A stretch of DNA of 64,000 bases from Cladocopium goreaui (taxonomy: Eukaryota > Sar > Dinophyceae > Suessiales > Symbiodiniaceae). Made by a program: the position numbers and the translations under genes. The notes under the pieces are model-generated. The model searched no databases. It was given only the letters and a program-made list of their open reading frames with translations, and had not been told where the DNA came from. Positions 1 to 12,333 of the stretch are shown in pieces (position 1 is the first letter of the stretch; the number at the start of each line of letters is the position of its first letter). Location of the stretch: assembly GCA_947184155.2 (NCBI GenBank), contig CAMXCT020000518.1, positions 166,416-230,415 of the forward strand. The letters are read 5' to 3'.

Positions 1-993
1 GATGGTAAATGTATGTAAATGTTACCATATATAACATACATGGATCCTATGGGGGATTAATAAACCATGGTTTGTTAATTCGGGGGGTTATTCCCCCAAT
101 AGTCATGATTTGATATTTTTTTATGGTACCTTCCCAATTAAACAGCCGTTTGTGGGGTTTATTAATCCAGGGTTGACATTAGATGGTATAACCCATGTGT
201 AACCCACTACAACCCTAGGGGACTTACTAACCAGGCTTATTGACCACTTAAATGGAGATTTTCCTCCAAGGAATTTCCTCAGATGGGATATATTTCTGGT
301 ATGAAAAGAGTGGATCTTCACCATTTTGAAATCATTTGAATGTTTTTTTGGGATTGACTTTTCGATCTTTTCCGGGATTACTATGGTGAATTGTGGTGAA
401 TTGTCACTACTTCAATGGGGATTGACTGTTCTATCTGGGACCACACCAGTGAAAAAGGGGGTGTCAACCATCACAGCAAACAAAAGGCATCTAGCTGATA
501 AATGATGTGATTCGAATGGCTGCATCCTCTGCGCATCCTGGAAACTTTAACGCTCTTTCCCCTGATTCGAATGGCATGTGCCAGACAGACTTAGACGCTC
601 CAAGTGCCCAAAAATAATGGCTATGGCTATATTGATGTATATTTGCCAATTGTTAATCATTGTTCTACCTGGTCTGAGTTTTCATAAATGTTTTTTTGGT
701 CACGACCTTTGAGAAAGAAAGAAGGGTGTTCCACCGCCTTGAGGCCGGTGTGGGTTTTTAATCATGGCGGCTTGGGAGCTATATATCCCAAATGCTCCAT
801 GTATGGAATATTTACCAACATTTACCCTAAAAATCACCCAAATGTAGGTAAATATACCATACATGGAGCATATGGGTATTGTATTTCAGAATGAATTACG
901 TTTCCGTGACATGCATGTGTTTATCTTAGCATCCATAGGCGCGCCAAATTGGGCTGTGAAAGCTATCTTTTTTCTTCGGTTCTTTGTCTCCAG
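1..993. other. AT-rich non-coding stretch
   Basis: No convincing coding block. It holds a partial copy of palindromic family B near the left edge (around 15-55, with the ATACATGGATCCTATGGG end visible) and a complete copy at 785-878. The short open frames here have no domain, no convincing splice sites and low-complexity composition. Confidence 0.5.
785..878. repeat. TIR element, family B copy 1
   Basis: Palindromic element of about 94 bp. The left end CCCAAATGCTCCATGTATGG pairs with the complement of the right end (CCATACATGGAGCATATGGG) with one mismatch in 20. The interior is AT-rich and also carries ATTTACC/GGTAAAT inverted repeats. The same architecture recurs at 3311-3408 and 31368-31481, with GGATCC replacing GAGCAT. 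No protein is encoded, so this is a MITE-like non-autonomous element. Confidence 0.7.
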
Positions 994-1048
994 CGAGCAT
1001 CTGCAAGGGGGCAGTGACCCCAGAAAGAACACTGCTGGACTGACAAAG
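994..1048 (+). CDS. candidate short exon
   Basis: An 18-codon open block lies between a pyrimidine-rich CAG acceptor and an AAG/GT donor. It reads with mixed hydrophilic composition (EHLQGGSDPRKN...). It is unrecognised and rests only on splice-site context. Confidence 0.25.
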
Positions 1049-1357
1049 GTCATACTTGGCGGAGGGGGGTATGGGAGGAAGAAACATGAAGAAGCTAGTG
1101 CACTTGGATGGTCATATCTTGTGGAGACTGTGATCATGTTATGATAATGTTTAATCACTTGATCTAATCATGTCTTGACATGTCAAGGCCAAAACTTTTT
1201 GGTTGTCTTGATAGCATCTAACTGTCCTGTCGCCCATTTAGCATGTGCAACCATGATGACAGTTCCCTGGCACCTTGGTCACAGAACACATTTACTATTG
1301 GCTGAGGCATTATCTTTTTATCTTTGTTCCGTAGTTATGTGAATGAAACAAACACAC

Positions 1358-1505
1358 ATATACATATATATATGCATATATATATCATTTGATATATATA
1401 TATATATATACATAATATATATATATATATATGATATATATATATACATAATATATATATATATATACCATATATATACCATATATATATATATATACAC
1501 AAAAT
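1358..1505. repeat. (TA)n-rich simple repeat
   Basis: Long runs of alternating TA with occasional CATA interruptions. Open frames through it encode only Tyr-Ile repeats and are artefacts. Confidence 0.9.
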
Positions 1506-1558
1506 GTGATATACATACATCGTGCTGCACCACACAATACGAACGAGGACAACTGTAG

Positions 1559-1687
1559 GATGTGCAGCGTATTGGGGGATTGCACAGTGGTCGACATGTG
1601 GCAGGATGAATGCCCGCTCCGTGAGGGTGACCCACATTTCTTGGAAGCCAAGAACTCAGTAGCAGTCCTGGTCATGGTGAAGAAGAG
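1559..1687 (+). CDS. candidate exon, Cys/Asp-containing protein
   Basis: An open block of 43 codons lies between a TAG acceptor and a GT donor (AAGAG/GTATAT). Start and end phases are both 2, so the exon is symmetric. It reads MCSVLGDCTVVDMWQDECPL followed by an acidic and then a hydrophobic stretch, which is far from the TA-repeat composition on either side. No family was recognised. Confidence 0.4.
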
Positions 1688-1754
1688 GTATATCGGTAAC
1701 ACACTATATTTGGTATATTGGAGAATTTTTACCATGGTTTCCTGTATATGGATA

Positions 1755-1784
1755 TATATATATATATGGTGTTATAATACATAC

Positions 1785-1806
<22 letters not shown>
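1755..1806. repeat. (TA)n simple repeat
   Basis: Alternating TA followed by a short GA run. Confidence 0.85.
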
Positions 1807-1815
<9 letters not shown>

Positions 1816-2129
1816 CAGAGATCTTTTCCCCAACAAAATCAAGGCATTGAGATTAGTCATGGTCGATTTGGTACCTTGAGCTCTTCAGTTCAATGTTGAG
1901 GCAGAATTTGCAGCTATTCAGAAGATTAATACAGTACTATGGCATGCTGACAAGTCAAAACAATAGTTTGTTTGTTCCAGTCATACCTGTTTTGAGTTGC
2001 ACTCTGAGAGAATCTTTTGAACCTTACCTACACAGAGGTTACACAGCAGGGTTCCTTATATCATCCTTCAATATCCTTATTGAGTTTTTCAGACATCGGA
2101 AAGCGGAGAGTCGTGACATCAGCTTCCAG

Positions 2130-5100
2130 CGGTTGAGGCTGACCGCAAGGAAGTTCCTGTTGAGAAGACCTGTCTCAACAGCTGCGGACGCCCTGCCGCA
2201 GAAGGATATGACAGCTGCTGCAGGAGCGACGTCCGAAGCGACAACTGTCTCTGAAAGGATATCAGTTTCTAACTTTTCGTGCTTTCAACATGCTTCAAAA
2301 CCGCTGGTTGCGATGGTTTTGATATATTGGTATTGGTTTTGATATTGTTTTGATCATGTTTTCGGCTCAGCAAAAAAACACATGTCCTTAAAATCTCATG
2401 TTTTGAGCCTCTTCAGGACGTGTATCGCAAGCAGTGGCCGCTCACATGGACCTGTTTGTCACTTGACCAGTGTTTCTTATGTTTTTCCTTTGCGGATAGC
2501 GGATGTTTATTTTTTTGGCGGGGGATTGAGCGTGTTGTCGATTTGGGTCTTGAAATCAGAACTGGGCGCCGCATATTTGACGGAACCCTTGCTGGTTGGC
2601 GATGGGTGATGGAGATCCCCACAAGATGTTCCCTGTAAGCGAAGATTTGCAGGACACCTTTAACTTTATGACTGGCAAAACCTATGGTAAAACCTATGGT
2701 GTCCCATAAATTCCATATATTCCCCAAGCTCAGCTTGGCAGCTCGGCTCAGCTTCGGTACCAGGTGAGTCCCGAGTTTTAGCCGATGACAAGACCACAGA
2801 GGCCCCTACCCCGGCCAAGGGACGACGTGTTGGGAGCCTCAGGTGCCGAGAAATGGTGAACACTGCGAGTAAACCAGAAATGTGTGTCAAGTGGTGCCGA
2901 ATTTATATCCATTGTTTTCCATTAAACAATGTATTCCAAGTAGTTTGTCTATTTGACAAACTACTTGGAATAAAAGCTGGTATGGGGACGCCCCTGTATC
3001 AAGATATGGAAGCTTGGGGACTTTGGGCCTTTGGGCGGCCACTGCACTACAAATTGATGCGCCGAGCTTCGAGGTCTGGTGGGTGGATTTGGGAAGCTGG
3101 GTTCGGATCGACAATGAGACTCAGGTTCGATGCTGAGTTGCAGATGCTTTACAGGATACAAGATCACTCACTATATCAATGGTGATTTAACCCAACATAA
3201 TATTTGAATGCATGTAGCTGATTTAACATCAGTGTAATTCAAAATGGTACTTGACATTGTTAGAAAAAGACAAACATCAGCCCATTTGGTGACTGAACAC
3301 TAGTGATTTATATATCCCATAGGATCCATGTATGCTATATATGGTAACATTTACCATCAATATACCCCCAATGTTAGCATATATACCATACATGGATCCT
3401 ATGGGTATAGTCATCCTCCTTGGAACGCAGGAGCGCATCGAAGCAGCACGACGTGAAGGTCGAACGGAGGTGCAGACATCTATTTTGCCGTTTGGGGGGA
3501 TGAATCCATACCCATAATATATATTAATATATACAGTATATATATATAATGTGTATATATATATATATACAGTATATATAATGTATATATAATGTATATA
3601 TAATGCATAAAACACTGGCCCTGCGCAGTCAAAACACACTTCCCCGGGCAGCACCCCCATCCTGGCCACACACACATATATATATATATATATAGGTATT
3701 TACCAGCTATGTACCTTGATGGTATCAGTACCCAACCAGAGCAGCTGTTTAATCATAACACCATATTTTGAGGATGGTGAAAAGTAGGGAAATGACCCAT
3801 CCCCACCAAGCTGAATTCAAGTCAGGCATTTCCGGCCCCAAAATTCTTGACATCTCCTTTGCAAAAGCATGAAAGAAGCATATGTATCTAAGTGTTCCAT
3901 GATTTTCTCATCCTTGATTTGGAGGTTTCCTAAAATGTGAGTACCCTCATATCATTATTTTTTTGGTAGGATTTCTTGTATTATAAATTATAAATCATCC
4001 ATTTTGGAGATCCCATTTTATGGAACCCCCCATAGAATGTGAAATCCCATGTTATAATTTTTACAAGTCCCTAATAAGGATACTATTCCCCCATTATGAT
4101 TGGTATATTCCACTATCCGATGATTGGTATCCAATCCTATTCCCATTATAGTTTGGAATCCTATGATTGGTATTATCCTATTGTAACTGATTATGATTGG
4201 TATATTCCATTAGTTATCCAATAGTATATTGGTATATTATGGTATATTGGTATATTCCATAAAATATACCGTTATCAATTGAATAAACAAAAATGGAATA
4301 TCATATATCATAATTATAGTTATAATATAGGCTAATGCCTTAATCATATAGGATTCCATAAACTATCATGGGGAATATCATCTATCTTCCCCAGACGTGC
4401 CAGGTGGAGTTTCATGCGCGAGGCCACCCTTACCTCATCGACTTGCTGGCCATGGCGCAGATCAATCTGAACACGGGGATGCAACGGGACACCTGGAGGT
4501 CAAGGGATGTCAAGAGGATATACCCCTGGGATACCCTGGAGTCGCCAGGCATAGCCCAAATTTTACCCTCCGGTACAAAATTTGACAGTTTGCGAACTGG
4601 AAACATCACTATTTTTAATATTTTGTCATGGCTAAATCCACTATTTCTATGGCTTTAAATAGCAAACTGTTTGTTTACCAGAGGGTAATCATGGTAATCC
4701 ATCGAAACTGGAGGCTATTTTTCAGACCCAGATAACACAAGCATCACAAGCGCACAGAAAGTTGCGAAGTTTGCAGATCAGAAACACCGATTGAACTTTA
4801 AGATATGGGAACTTAGGCATGCCGAAACTGAACAAATGGAGATTGAACTAAGCTGTGGAAATGGGGATCATTTGTACGTTCCTGCTTTTTGGGTGTCAAG
4901 AAAAGCAAGGTTCAAAGGCTTCTGAGTTCTACTACCTGCGATGTTCAATCAAGGTGCACTTAGTCAAGGACATGTCAATGAAAATTAAAATCTGGGTGCT
5001 GTGAAGAGTCAGGGATTCAGTTAGTCTCTTGACAGCTGCAACCAAGGATATCAAAAGCACTGAGTCTGAGGAAGATGAACCCCACGAAGAAGATGAAGAA

Positions 5101-7304
5101 GAGGCACAGAACCAGCGTTCTCTTAATATGTTTTTAGTTCCATGCTGCCAAGTGCTTACCGTGACTAAAACAGCCTTTTTCGGGTGCCTTCTTCGATATG
5201 GGGATCAAAACCTATGTTTCATACCATGCGTTAGCTGGTTGTTTGGTATAATTATGGATCCATTTTACCGATGGATAGCCATGATGGGGATCACACCGCC
5301 AGGATGAGGAGAGTGACAATGAGATCACACCACCATGGCTGCAGCCGAGAAGCTCTCGGGAAGTGGCGGCTGCGCCAACCAGCAGCTTGGAGCTGCAAAG
5401 TGGTGAAGATTTCGCTTGTGGATTTGAGAAGAAGACAAGTGAGGCAAAACTAAAAGCCTGGTTGATTGGTTAATTTTTGGGGACTTATACTACATTATAC
5501 TACCTGATTCATTGAGGATGCTGATTGAAGATTAGGGGATTTGACGTGGCTGCCAGCATGCCTTGGGAAGGAATCGAAGTCCTTCACCAGTTGGAATCGA
5601 GTGCTCCAAGCCATGATAGGGGGCCGTGATAGCCATGATAGGGGGGGCGGGGTTTGGTCATTTTACCTCTATGAATCTATAGCAATGTTAGCCCCAAACG
5701 TATCTGGGGTGGCCAGGGCGCAACCCTGTTTGTGGATGAACCAAGTGGGAGAATGACCCAGCTGATCTTAGGTTTCTTTGGATCTGAGTTTCTGATTTGG
5801 TGCTGCGACGGTTGATGTGTTTCTGCATCAACGATCATAAAACGTAGATACATATATAGATGTACATATAGCTATGCAATGATATACATACATACATATA
5901 CATTAACATATACATATATATTAACACATAAATACATATACACAAATACATATACATAAATACATAAACATAGATACATATATACATAAATACATATACA
6001 TAAATACATATACATAAATACATATACATAAATACATATGCACAAATGCATATACATAAATACATATACATACCATTTAAGCCGTAAGAGCAGGAATGTT
6101 GGAACATTTTGTTTTTTCCCTTTTTGGTGCTCATGTTGGAATTCCCACACTTGAGAAAAGTTGTGTGAGAATTTGCTTTTGAACATGAATGCACTTGAAA
6201 TAGCATTTTTGGTTTCAGCGGTGCTGGTTCACTTGAACTACGGCTGTGCTTGGCAGCTGTCCTCCTGACATGCTTGTATCAGGGCCCATGACTGAGAGGA
6301 AACTTGATATGAGAAAGCACAGTGTGTCGGAATTTGTTTGACATGGTTCGAGTTTGGCAGCAATTTTCTGCCGCATGACATGTTGGTGTTGCAGCTTTTA
6401 GGTTGGCAGCAAAAAAAGATTGTGGGCTGTAGCTTCTGGCAAATGGCGTCACCTGGGGCAGCTGGGAAGAAAGTAGTCTTTAGCGAGCTGAAAGGCCTCA
6501 AAGCTCACTGGGACAACTGTGTGGAGGTACGGGAACGCATGAAAGACTTTGGGCCTGCAAACAGCCACGAAGAACCTGTGATGTTTCAGCAGATGGACTT
6601 CGAGCCAGATAATTGGTCCGAAGCGAAATTATTGGAATGCTGTATGTACATGCGGGGTTCAAAGCACTTGGCAGTGCCTGAACGGTGGAAGTCGGCCTTT
6701 CCAACCCATATCTCCGAGGATTGACTTTAAAATTCCTGACAAAAGAACTTCCAAATTGACTAACCGGAGAAATTCAAAACATAGTGGAGAAATTCAAAAA
6801 CATAGCGGAGAAATTCAAAGACACAGCGGGGAAATTCATTTCGGAGAAAATACGTACCGGAGAGTGGGCGAGAATAGGCGGACTTTCTGTGAGAATATGC
6901 GGAGGTTGTGCGAGAAAGTTGTGTGAGAAAAGCCGGAGTTGGAGTGGGTATTTCGTAATTTTTCGTATTTTCCAAAGTGGCTTCACAAGGGTCTCAAGCC
7001 ACATGGGAGCTGTTTTCCGGCACGAAACCCTATTTTGGGACACTTTGGGACCCGGCAAGAGCTGTCAAGGGCAGACCGCAGCTGTTTCTGCAACTTTCCT
7101 GCGTCCGCAGCCATTTTCTTAGCTGCAAGCTGTCAAATGCAGCCCCAAAAGCTCCAAAGCAAAGCTTGGAGTTGCAGTGACTTGCGCCGCGCTGCAGCCA
7201 GTGTTGTGCAGATAGCGTCTCTTCCACAAGACATGCCAGACAGCGTTGTGCAGAAGCTTGCCAACCTGTCTGCCGATGAGGTGCGCCAACTGTTGGAGGA
7301 CTGA
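2130..7304 (+). CDS. multi-exon host gene, unknown function (3' end with stop)
   Basis: Exons called by eye: 2130-2246, 2782-2842, [gap], 3431-3469, 4395-4548, 4726-4851, 5036-5103, 5303-5460, 5536-5602, 6488-6526, 6590-6641, 6675-6718, 7212-7304 (TGA). From 3431 to the stop every phase joins. Donors are GT, GC, GC, GC, GT, GC, GT, GT, GA, and every acceptor is AG. The first exon carries CLNSCGRPAAEGYDSCC, a Cys-rich motif I associate with multicopy dinoflagellate proteins. Later exons read CQVEFHARGHPYLIDLLAMA, an acidic stretch (SEEDEPHEEDEEE) and a C-terminus ending ADEVRQLLED. The link of the first two exons to the rest is not phase-proven because at least one exon between 2843 and 3430 is missing. 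No catalytic domain was recognised; a soluble, partly acidic protein is all that can be said. A family-A TIR element lies in the intron 4549-4725. Confidence 0.55.
2247..3310. other. intron-like sequence
   Basis: Apart from the probable exon 2782-2842 (DDKTTEAPTPAKGRR, AG acceptor and GT donor) nothing is clearly coding. A perfect inverted repeat AGTAGTTTGTCAATTTG-like hairpin lies around 2935-2965 (CAAGTAGTTTGTC against GACAAACTACTTG). Confidence 0.4.
3311..3408. repeat. TIR element, family B copy 2
   Basis: Palindrome with ends TATATCCCATAGGATCCATG and CATGGATCCTATGGGTATA. The interior repeats GCTATATATGGTAACAT in inverted form. It lies 22 bp upstream of the exon at 3431. Confidence 0.75.
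3510..3697. repeat. TA-rich simple repeats
   Basis: ATATATAATGTATATA-type repeats at 3510-3605 and a pure TA run near 3674-3695, separated by about 65 bp of GC-richer sequence with no recognisable gene. Confidence 0.85.
3698..4394. other. intron sequence with TATTGG/TATGATTGG short repeats
   Basis: This lies inside the intron before the exon at 4395. Between about 4090 and 4265 the pentamers ATTGG and TATTCC recur many times (GATTGGTATATTCCA-like), a degenerate tandem array. No coding block. Confidence 0.5.
4564..4687. repeat. TIR element, family A copy 1 (in intron 4549-4725)
   Basis: Ends TACCCTCCGGTACAAAATTTG and TTTGTTTACCAGAGGGTA. The outermost TA is the probable target duplication. 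The element occupies 124 of the 177 nt of the phase-consistent GC-AG intron. Confidence 0.7.
5845..6075. repeat. ACATAAATACATAT minisatellite
   Basis: Degenerate tandem repeat of about 12-14 bp built from ACATA and AATACAT units. A related array lies at 7700-8095. Open frames through it give only Tyr/Met/Cys/Ile repeats. Confidence 0.85.
6076..6487. other. intron-like sequence
   Basis: Between minisatellite and exon 6488. An open frame runs through 6338-6487, but the phase-consistent splicing skips it, so I treat it as intron. Confidence 0.35.
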
Positions 7305-7699
7305 AGCCTTAAGTTAGCAGTCTCCTATGAAAGAAAAACATATTTTCTCAACAATTGTACGATAGCCAATAATCCTTTGACCGACCCTGGTCTTTTCCAA
7401 AACCCAACCTTAACAACCTTGTGCCGTAAAGCAACTCTACGAACCAAAAGTCTGATCAGCAGAGTGAGCCCGAAGGCCACTATACATCGGACATGTGACT
7501 TGTACATGACTTTGCTGAAGCAACGCCTGGACACAGAGACATGAGCAAAAAAGAGGCCCATAACGGAGGTATGCGGGAATCCGCCAGAGGGGGGAGAATT
7601 AGCGCAGAAAACCAATGATGGGTGAGAATCCACGGATTTTTGCTCTTTCTTCTCGCGGGGATACAATTCCCACACTTTGGGCTTTGCTGATAAATACAA
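7305..7699. other. downstream of a stop codon, no gene seen
   Basis: Follows the TGA at 7302-7304. No coding block with splice signals on the + strand. The - strand frame 7325-7699 lacks any recognisable feature. Confidence 0.35.
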
Positions 7700-8095
7700 T
7701 TATATAATCATATATACATAAACATAAATACATAAACATAAGTTCATAATTATACATAAATTCATAAACATAAAATCATATACATAAACGCATATACACA
7801 ATTACATATACACAAATACATATATACATAAACACACACACAAATACATGCATACATATACATAAATACATACACATAGATACATATACATAAATGCAAA
7901 TACATAAATACATATACATAAATTTTCAATATTTTTACATAATTACATTTACATGAAGACATAAACATAAATACATAAACAGAAATACATTTACATAATT
8001 CCAAAAACATTAATACATATACATAAATATTTATACATAAATACATAAATACATACATGCATGCATGCATGCATACATTTACATAAACACATAGA
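7700..8095. repeat. ACATAAATACATA minisatellite
   Basis: Nearly 400 bp of degenerate ACATAAATACATATACATA-type repeats ending in a CATG tetranucleotide run near 8055-8072. Same family as 5845-6075. Confidence 0.85.
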
Positions 8096-8345
8096 CTAAC
8101 AAATAAATATCCTTGATTATAGACATGGCTTGATGTTTGCTGAGGAAGTCCCCGCCTCGTTGCCTTGGTGAACTTGTTGCTGAGCCCCGCTGTTCAGGCG
8201 AAATTTGACGTGGCGACGTGTTTGTTGCTTTTTGGGCCACCCGTTATGGGAAGATGTTGGTAAATATGGTGGTAACATGTGGTAAATAAGGAATATGGTG
8301 GAATATGTTGGTGAATATGTTGGTAATATGTTGGTAAATATGCTA

Positions 8346-8452
8346 TACCCTTTGGTAAACGAACAGTTTGTTGTGGAAAATGATAATCTTAAGTAGGTAA
8401 ATCAACTACACATGGGCCATGTTCAATAGCTATGTTAATTTACCGGAGGGTA
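8346..8452. repeat. TIR element, family A copy 2
   Basis: Ends TACCCTTTGGTAAACGAACA and GCTATGTTAATTTACCGGAGGGTA. The interior carries the family hallmark GGTAAATCAACTA. Confidence 0.65.
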
Positions 8453-9244
8453 ATATGGTCGAACATATGTTGGTAAAGCAAACATCAACCATTTTTTAAT
8501 AGTTTATGCAACCCAGAAAAAATGTAAATTTGGGGTGGATCCTACTGTTTTAGCAACATTACCACAAAATTACAAGTTTTTGGGGGGAAGATGATGATTA
8601 AACATGAAATTCAGAGAGACCTTATTTTCAGATAAACCCACGAAAATGAACATAGCTGTGCAAAATGGTTCCACATGGCCGATGTATAGTAGATGATCTA
8701 CCTATTCACAATGATTATTTTCAATAGCAAACTCTTAAAATACCAGTAGCCATGTTAATGGGGAAAATTAGATTTTAGTCCCAAAATTCATGTTGAATGG
8801 GGAATTATCCTCCAGTTCTAATTTTGTTTGTGCAAGGTGGTGTACTTTGACCCTGGATTCCATGGTTGCCATTTCATTGCTAGAAATGTGTTGCATTTTT
8901 TCCTAAAAGATCAGAAACTGACGCAACAGTTCAGAATCATGGCTTGTTTCAGGAGGCTCTGGCGGCTGCTCGAAATTTCAGCAGATTTGATTCACTCTTC
9001 GTAAGGCAGCATTCCATTCCCAAGGGGATGAAATCGTGACTTTGTTGGCTGAAAAGCATCTCATTTTTGGCTACTGTACAACATGCTACTATAAGAACAG
9101 ATTGACCATGATTGACCCATTTATCCAAGTTTCTCCCATGTATAAAATATACCAGTCATATTGAGATTTACTTGGGCATTTGTATATCTAGTTTCCTCCC
9201 ATATTTCTCCAAGTTTCTCCCTGGTTCTTGTTTTGGGTATCCAG
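8453..9244. other. no gene seen
   Basis: AT-rich sequence with a decayed family-A half (AATAGCAAACTCTTAAAATACCAG around 8723-8750). No coding block with good splice sites. Confidence 0.4.
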
Positions 9245-9347
9245 TGGTTGGACGCTGCTTGGGTATCCGAACTGGAGGTGCCACTGCCAGCAGAAGCCAC
9301 GAAAGAGGATGAGAAACTCAGCCAAGAGGCGTGGCACCATCACTGGC
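9245..9347 (+). CDS. candidate exon
   Basis: A 34-codon open block follows a CAG acceptor and reads LDAAWVSELEVPLPAEATKE then an Asp/Glu/Lys-rich tail. Its composition is protein-like in one frame only. A GA donor at its end is possible. No family was recognised. Confidence 0.35.
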
Positions 9348-9412
9348 GAGTCAGCACACATCATCCCGATCCATGGGGTATCCATGGGTACCCAAATGAT
9401 CAAATTTGGTTG

Positions 9413-9500
9413 GTTTCCTAAAAATTGGGGTACCCCAAAACCGTAGGTTTCAATACACAAACGGTCTAATGACTTGGATGATTTGGTGGTACCAGCTTTT
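9413..9500. repeat. repeat family C copy 1
   Basis: Signature GGGGTACCCC, then GTAGGTTTCAATAC, then GGTC and TTGGATGATTTGG followed by GGTACC. The same order recurs at 12590-12670 and 30341-30425 and, reverse-complemented, at 20935-21000. Confidence 0.6.
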
Positions 9501-10024
9501 TAGGAAGCCCCCTTTTAGAAAGCTCAATTGGGGATGGACCATTTGGCAATGGGATTACCCTTTGATAACTTTAAACATGGCTAGATGGGAAATCCGCGAA
9601 CTAAATGGAGCTTGTAGTGGGGTATAATGAGGATATAATGAGGATATGATGCTTAATAATCTCACTGAATTATAACGACCTCAGTGTGACGTCACTGGAA
9701 TGATGGTGAATGTATAGGGGAATCATCCCCAAATGGCTTAACTATTCAAGTCAGTGAGTTATTGTAGTTCATCCAGATACCATATTTATATATTTTGGGG
9801 AGATGAATGAGATGAATCGAACATCCATAAATCCCAGCTTTTTTGGGGTGAAAACCGGGGTTCACCTAAAAATACCGGCTTTCTGCAATCATTACCACAA
9901 CATACTAGAACAAAGGAGAAATTGGTTCAGTATACCGAACTACACTTCGCCAATTGTCCAATTGATCTGGATGTCCATCCCATATCCATATGCCACCCGG
10001 AGCAATGGGTGTGCCGCTATCCAG

Positions 10025-10120
10025 GAATTACACCCCAATATGCACGGAAAACCCGTTGTGGCTGACACGGAAAGCACCTTAAAAGGCAGTGGCCAGGGGC
10101 ACTCAAATGCAGCACCAAAC
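10025..10120 (+). CDS. candidate exon
   Basis: Open block after a CCAG acceptor, reading ELHPNMHGKPVVADTESTLK and a Gly/Ser tail. A GC donor (AAT/GCAGC) near 10110 would leave phase 0, which matches the exon at 10309. Unrecognised. Confidence 0.3.
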
Positions 10121-10308
10121 TAAGTCCGTTTCAGTACCACATCAAAAACGATCAAGCCATCACAGGAAGACTTGCCCACAGTCTGACACACAAGGGGAGC
10201 CTTCACAATGTGGAATGACCCAAGAAAGCGCTTCAGGAGATGCATATCCCATGATATCTGAAACATAATTCGCTCATAGGTCCTCCTGCAGCTTCGTGTT
10301 TTTGTCAG

Positions 10309-10536
10309 GAAGTGAAGAAGGTCTTCAAGGACAGACCAAAATCATCCAAAATCCTGATCATTACAGGTGGGTATGCGATGTTATGCTACTGGCTACCTGG
10401 TTTATTGTTGTTTATTGGATATAATGACGCCTGGTCGGAACCCCTATCATCCGTCAGTCTGTGTACTAGTTCCCGCTTAGGAGCATGTGAAGGGTGTGGA
10501 GAAGTATTTGTTCCGCGACATGCACGGCATCTCAAA
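10309..10536 (+). CDS. two-exon block, possible Cys/His finger
   Basis: Exon 10309-10366 (TCAG acceptor, ACAG/GTGGGT donor) reads EVKKVFKDRPKSSKILIIT. The phase-matching continuation at 10481-10536 reads ACEGCGEVFVPRHARHLKHP, a Cys-x2-Cys...His-x2-His-x2-His pattern that could bind zinc. The other frame of the second block (EHVKGVEKYLFRDMHGISNT...) is also protein-like, so the second exon's frame is uncertain. Confidence 0.35.
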
Positions 10537-10602
10537 CACCCAGGCTGACGAAGAATCACCAGAATGGAAGGATCATAATATGGCTATGAATCAATACCTA
10601 TA

Positions 10603-11721
10603 TTTTAAATAGGGGAGAAGCATCCAACCATCACACAGCTATTTTGGTATGAAAACAAGGAGTACAGCGTTTTGACATGTTTTGACCCATCCACATATGG
10701 ATGTGGATCTTGATATGTTGAGTAATCAGCTGATTTTTTTCAACTGGAGCATAGACTTGAGAGAAACACGTTTAGCCTTTTCCCCAACTCCATGCGAGGC
10801 TGATATTTGGTTTGTAACGGACTGTCAATTGTGGATATGATACAAAACGATACAACATAATCCACTATTATCATCTATTATCCACTTTAGTTCATATTCA
10901 AGAGTGATAAAAGTGGTTTATCCGAGCACATTTTGTACCCATGGGGAAGCAGAACTGGAAGCAAAGCCAAGGTCGAGGTGGTGCAGTGAGATATGTCTTC
11001 TGCTCTTGTGACCATGTCCACTGCGTTTCAAAATTTGCTTTCCTGTCAATGACACTGTGAATCCAAAAGAAAACTCCAGCTAATTTTTACAGCATGGTAA
11101 GTGCCACCGCATTTTGTAGGAACAAAGCCCAAAAATCTTCCAGCTGGTGACACCAATGATGATGACCTCAATTGATTTCTCATCTCAGCGTAGTCTTCCA
11201 AGCCCCCTTTTTTAGGGTCACCCTGTTGGAGGGATTTTTTAAAATGGCCATTGGATTGATTTGGAATATATGGAGATATCAACCATTTTAATTACAGCTA
11301 TAAAATATGTATATATATAATTATATATATATATTAGCACGGCGCTCTAACACGTTCTTGGGGGGTCTCTAAAGAGAGGCTCATTGTTACCTCAAAACTG
11401 GGACATTGTAACCTTAACTTTCATTATATATATATATATTTATTTACGTCGGATAATTGATGGGTTATTAATGGATTATGAATGGATTATTAATGGATTA
11501 TGAATGGTTTACACTGAGATAACTATCAGATGTTTCATTAATAATGGGAAAATTAGTGGATTATTAATGGATTATGGTTTACTTTGCAAGACGGGAATAG
11601 ATCAAACCCATTCCAAACATATTCTGACAAAAATTCGAGGGATGAACATCGATTTACCAGCTATGTTGGTTCACTGGGGGTAGCGTTGGGTTTTGATCCA
11701 TAGGTCCATAGCCATATGATA
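10603..11721. other. no gene seen; TA runs
   Basis: TA simple repeats at about 11305-11340 and 11424-11445. Between 11455 and 11570 the units TTAATGGATTATGAATGG recur about six times, a degenerate tandem array. No coding block was supported. Confidence 0.5.
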
Positions 11722-11828
11722 TACCCTCCGGTAGTCAAACGTGGCAATTGAAAGTCCCCCGTTTGAACTTCTATTTAGTTCGGGGATTGTCCAGCTACTG
11801 TAGCCACGTTTGATGACACCAGAGTGTA
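11722..11828. repeat. TIR element, family A copy 3 (diverged)
   Basis: Ends TACCCTCCGGTAGTCAAACG and CGTTTGATGACACCAGAGTGTA, with a CAAACGTGGC/GCCACGTTTG inner inverted repeat. Confidence 0.55.
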
Positions 11829-12260
11829 AACCATCAAACCATCAAATGTTCCAAGAATAATCCATTACAGTAATTATTCCATTAATAACCCATTAATTAT
11901 CCTATTATTGTTGCTTAATTTTTTCTCTGGCTTCACTGAGGCCTGGACAATACTCCCTGAATTTCTTGGCCTCCGCCTATCAGAATGGCCTTCGCGCCTT
12001 CAATGGAACCGTCGGGGGGCGCAGTGGATATCAATGCAGGTTTAGTTCGCTGGGAAAATCATCGAAATTGGGGCCTTTCCAGCAACCCATGTTTGATCGT
12101 CGGAGGGCATTGAACACTTTTGATGAAACACGTGAAGACATACCAATGTTTTCAATGGGAATTCAAGTATGACTTATGATGGCAATCACCCTCGATTACT
12201 CAGTGATTTGATCATCATGGTAACCCCCATCAACCTCCGATTGAGAACTTGCAGTAGAAG

Positions 12261-12333
12261 AGAGATTCTGCCAATGAAGACGTGGTGACTTATGTGATAA
12301 ACGAACATAAACGAGTCATTGAAACTAATTGCA
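12261..12333 (+). CDS. candidate exon
   Basis: Open block RDSANEDVVTYVINEHKRVI and a short tail, between an AG acceptor and a very good donor (GCA/GTGAGT). Unrecognised. Confidence 0.4.

Noticed and set aside
1318-1850. Long open frames through TA repeats (both strands)
   Set aside because: They translate to Tyr-Ile-Tyr-Ile repeats; only 1559-1687 has splice sites and normal composition.
5835-6206. Minus-strand frames over the ACATA minisatellites (also 7762-8070)
   Set aside because: Repeat translations (Cys-Ile-Tyr-Met-Tyr); no gene features.
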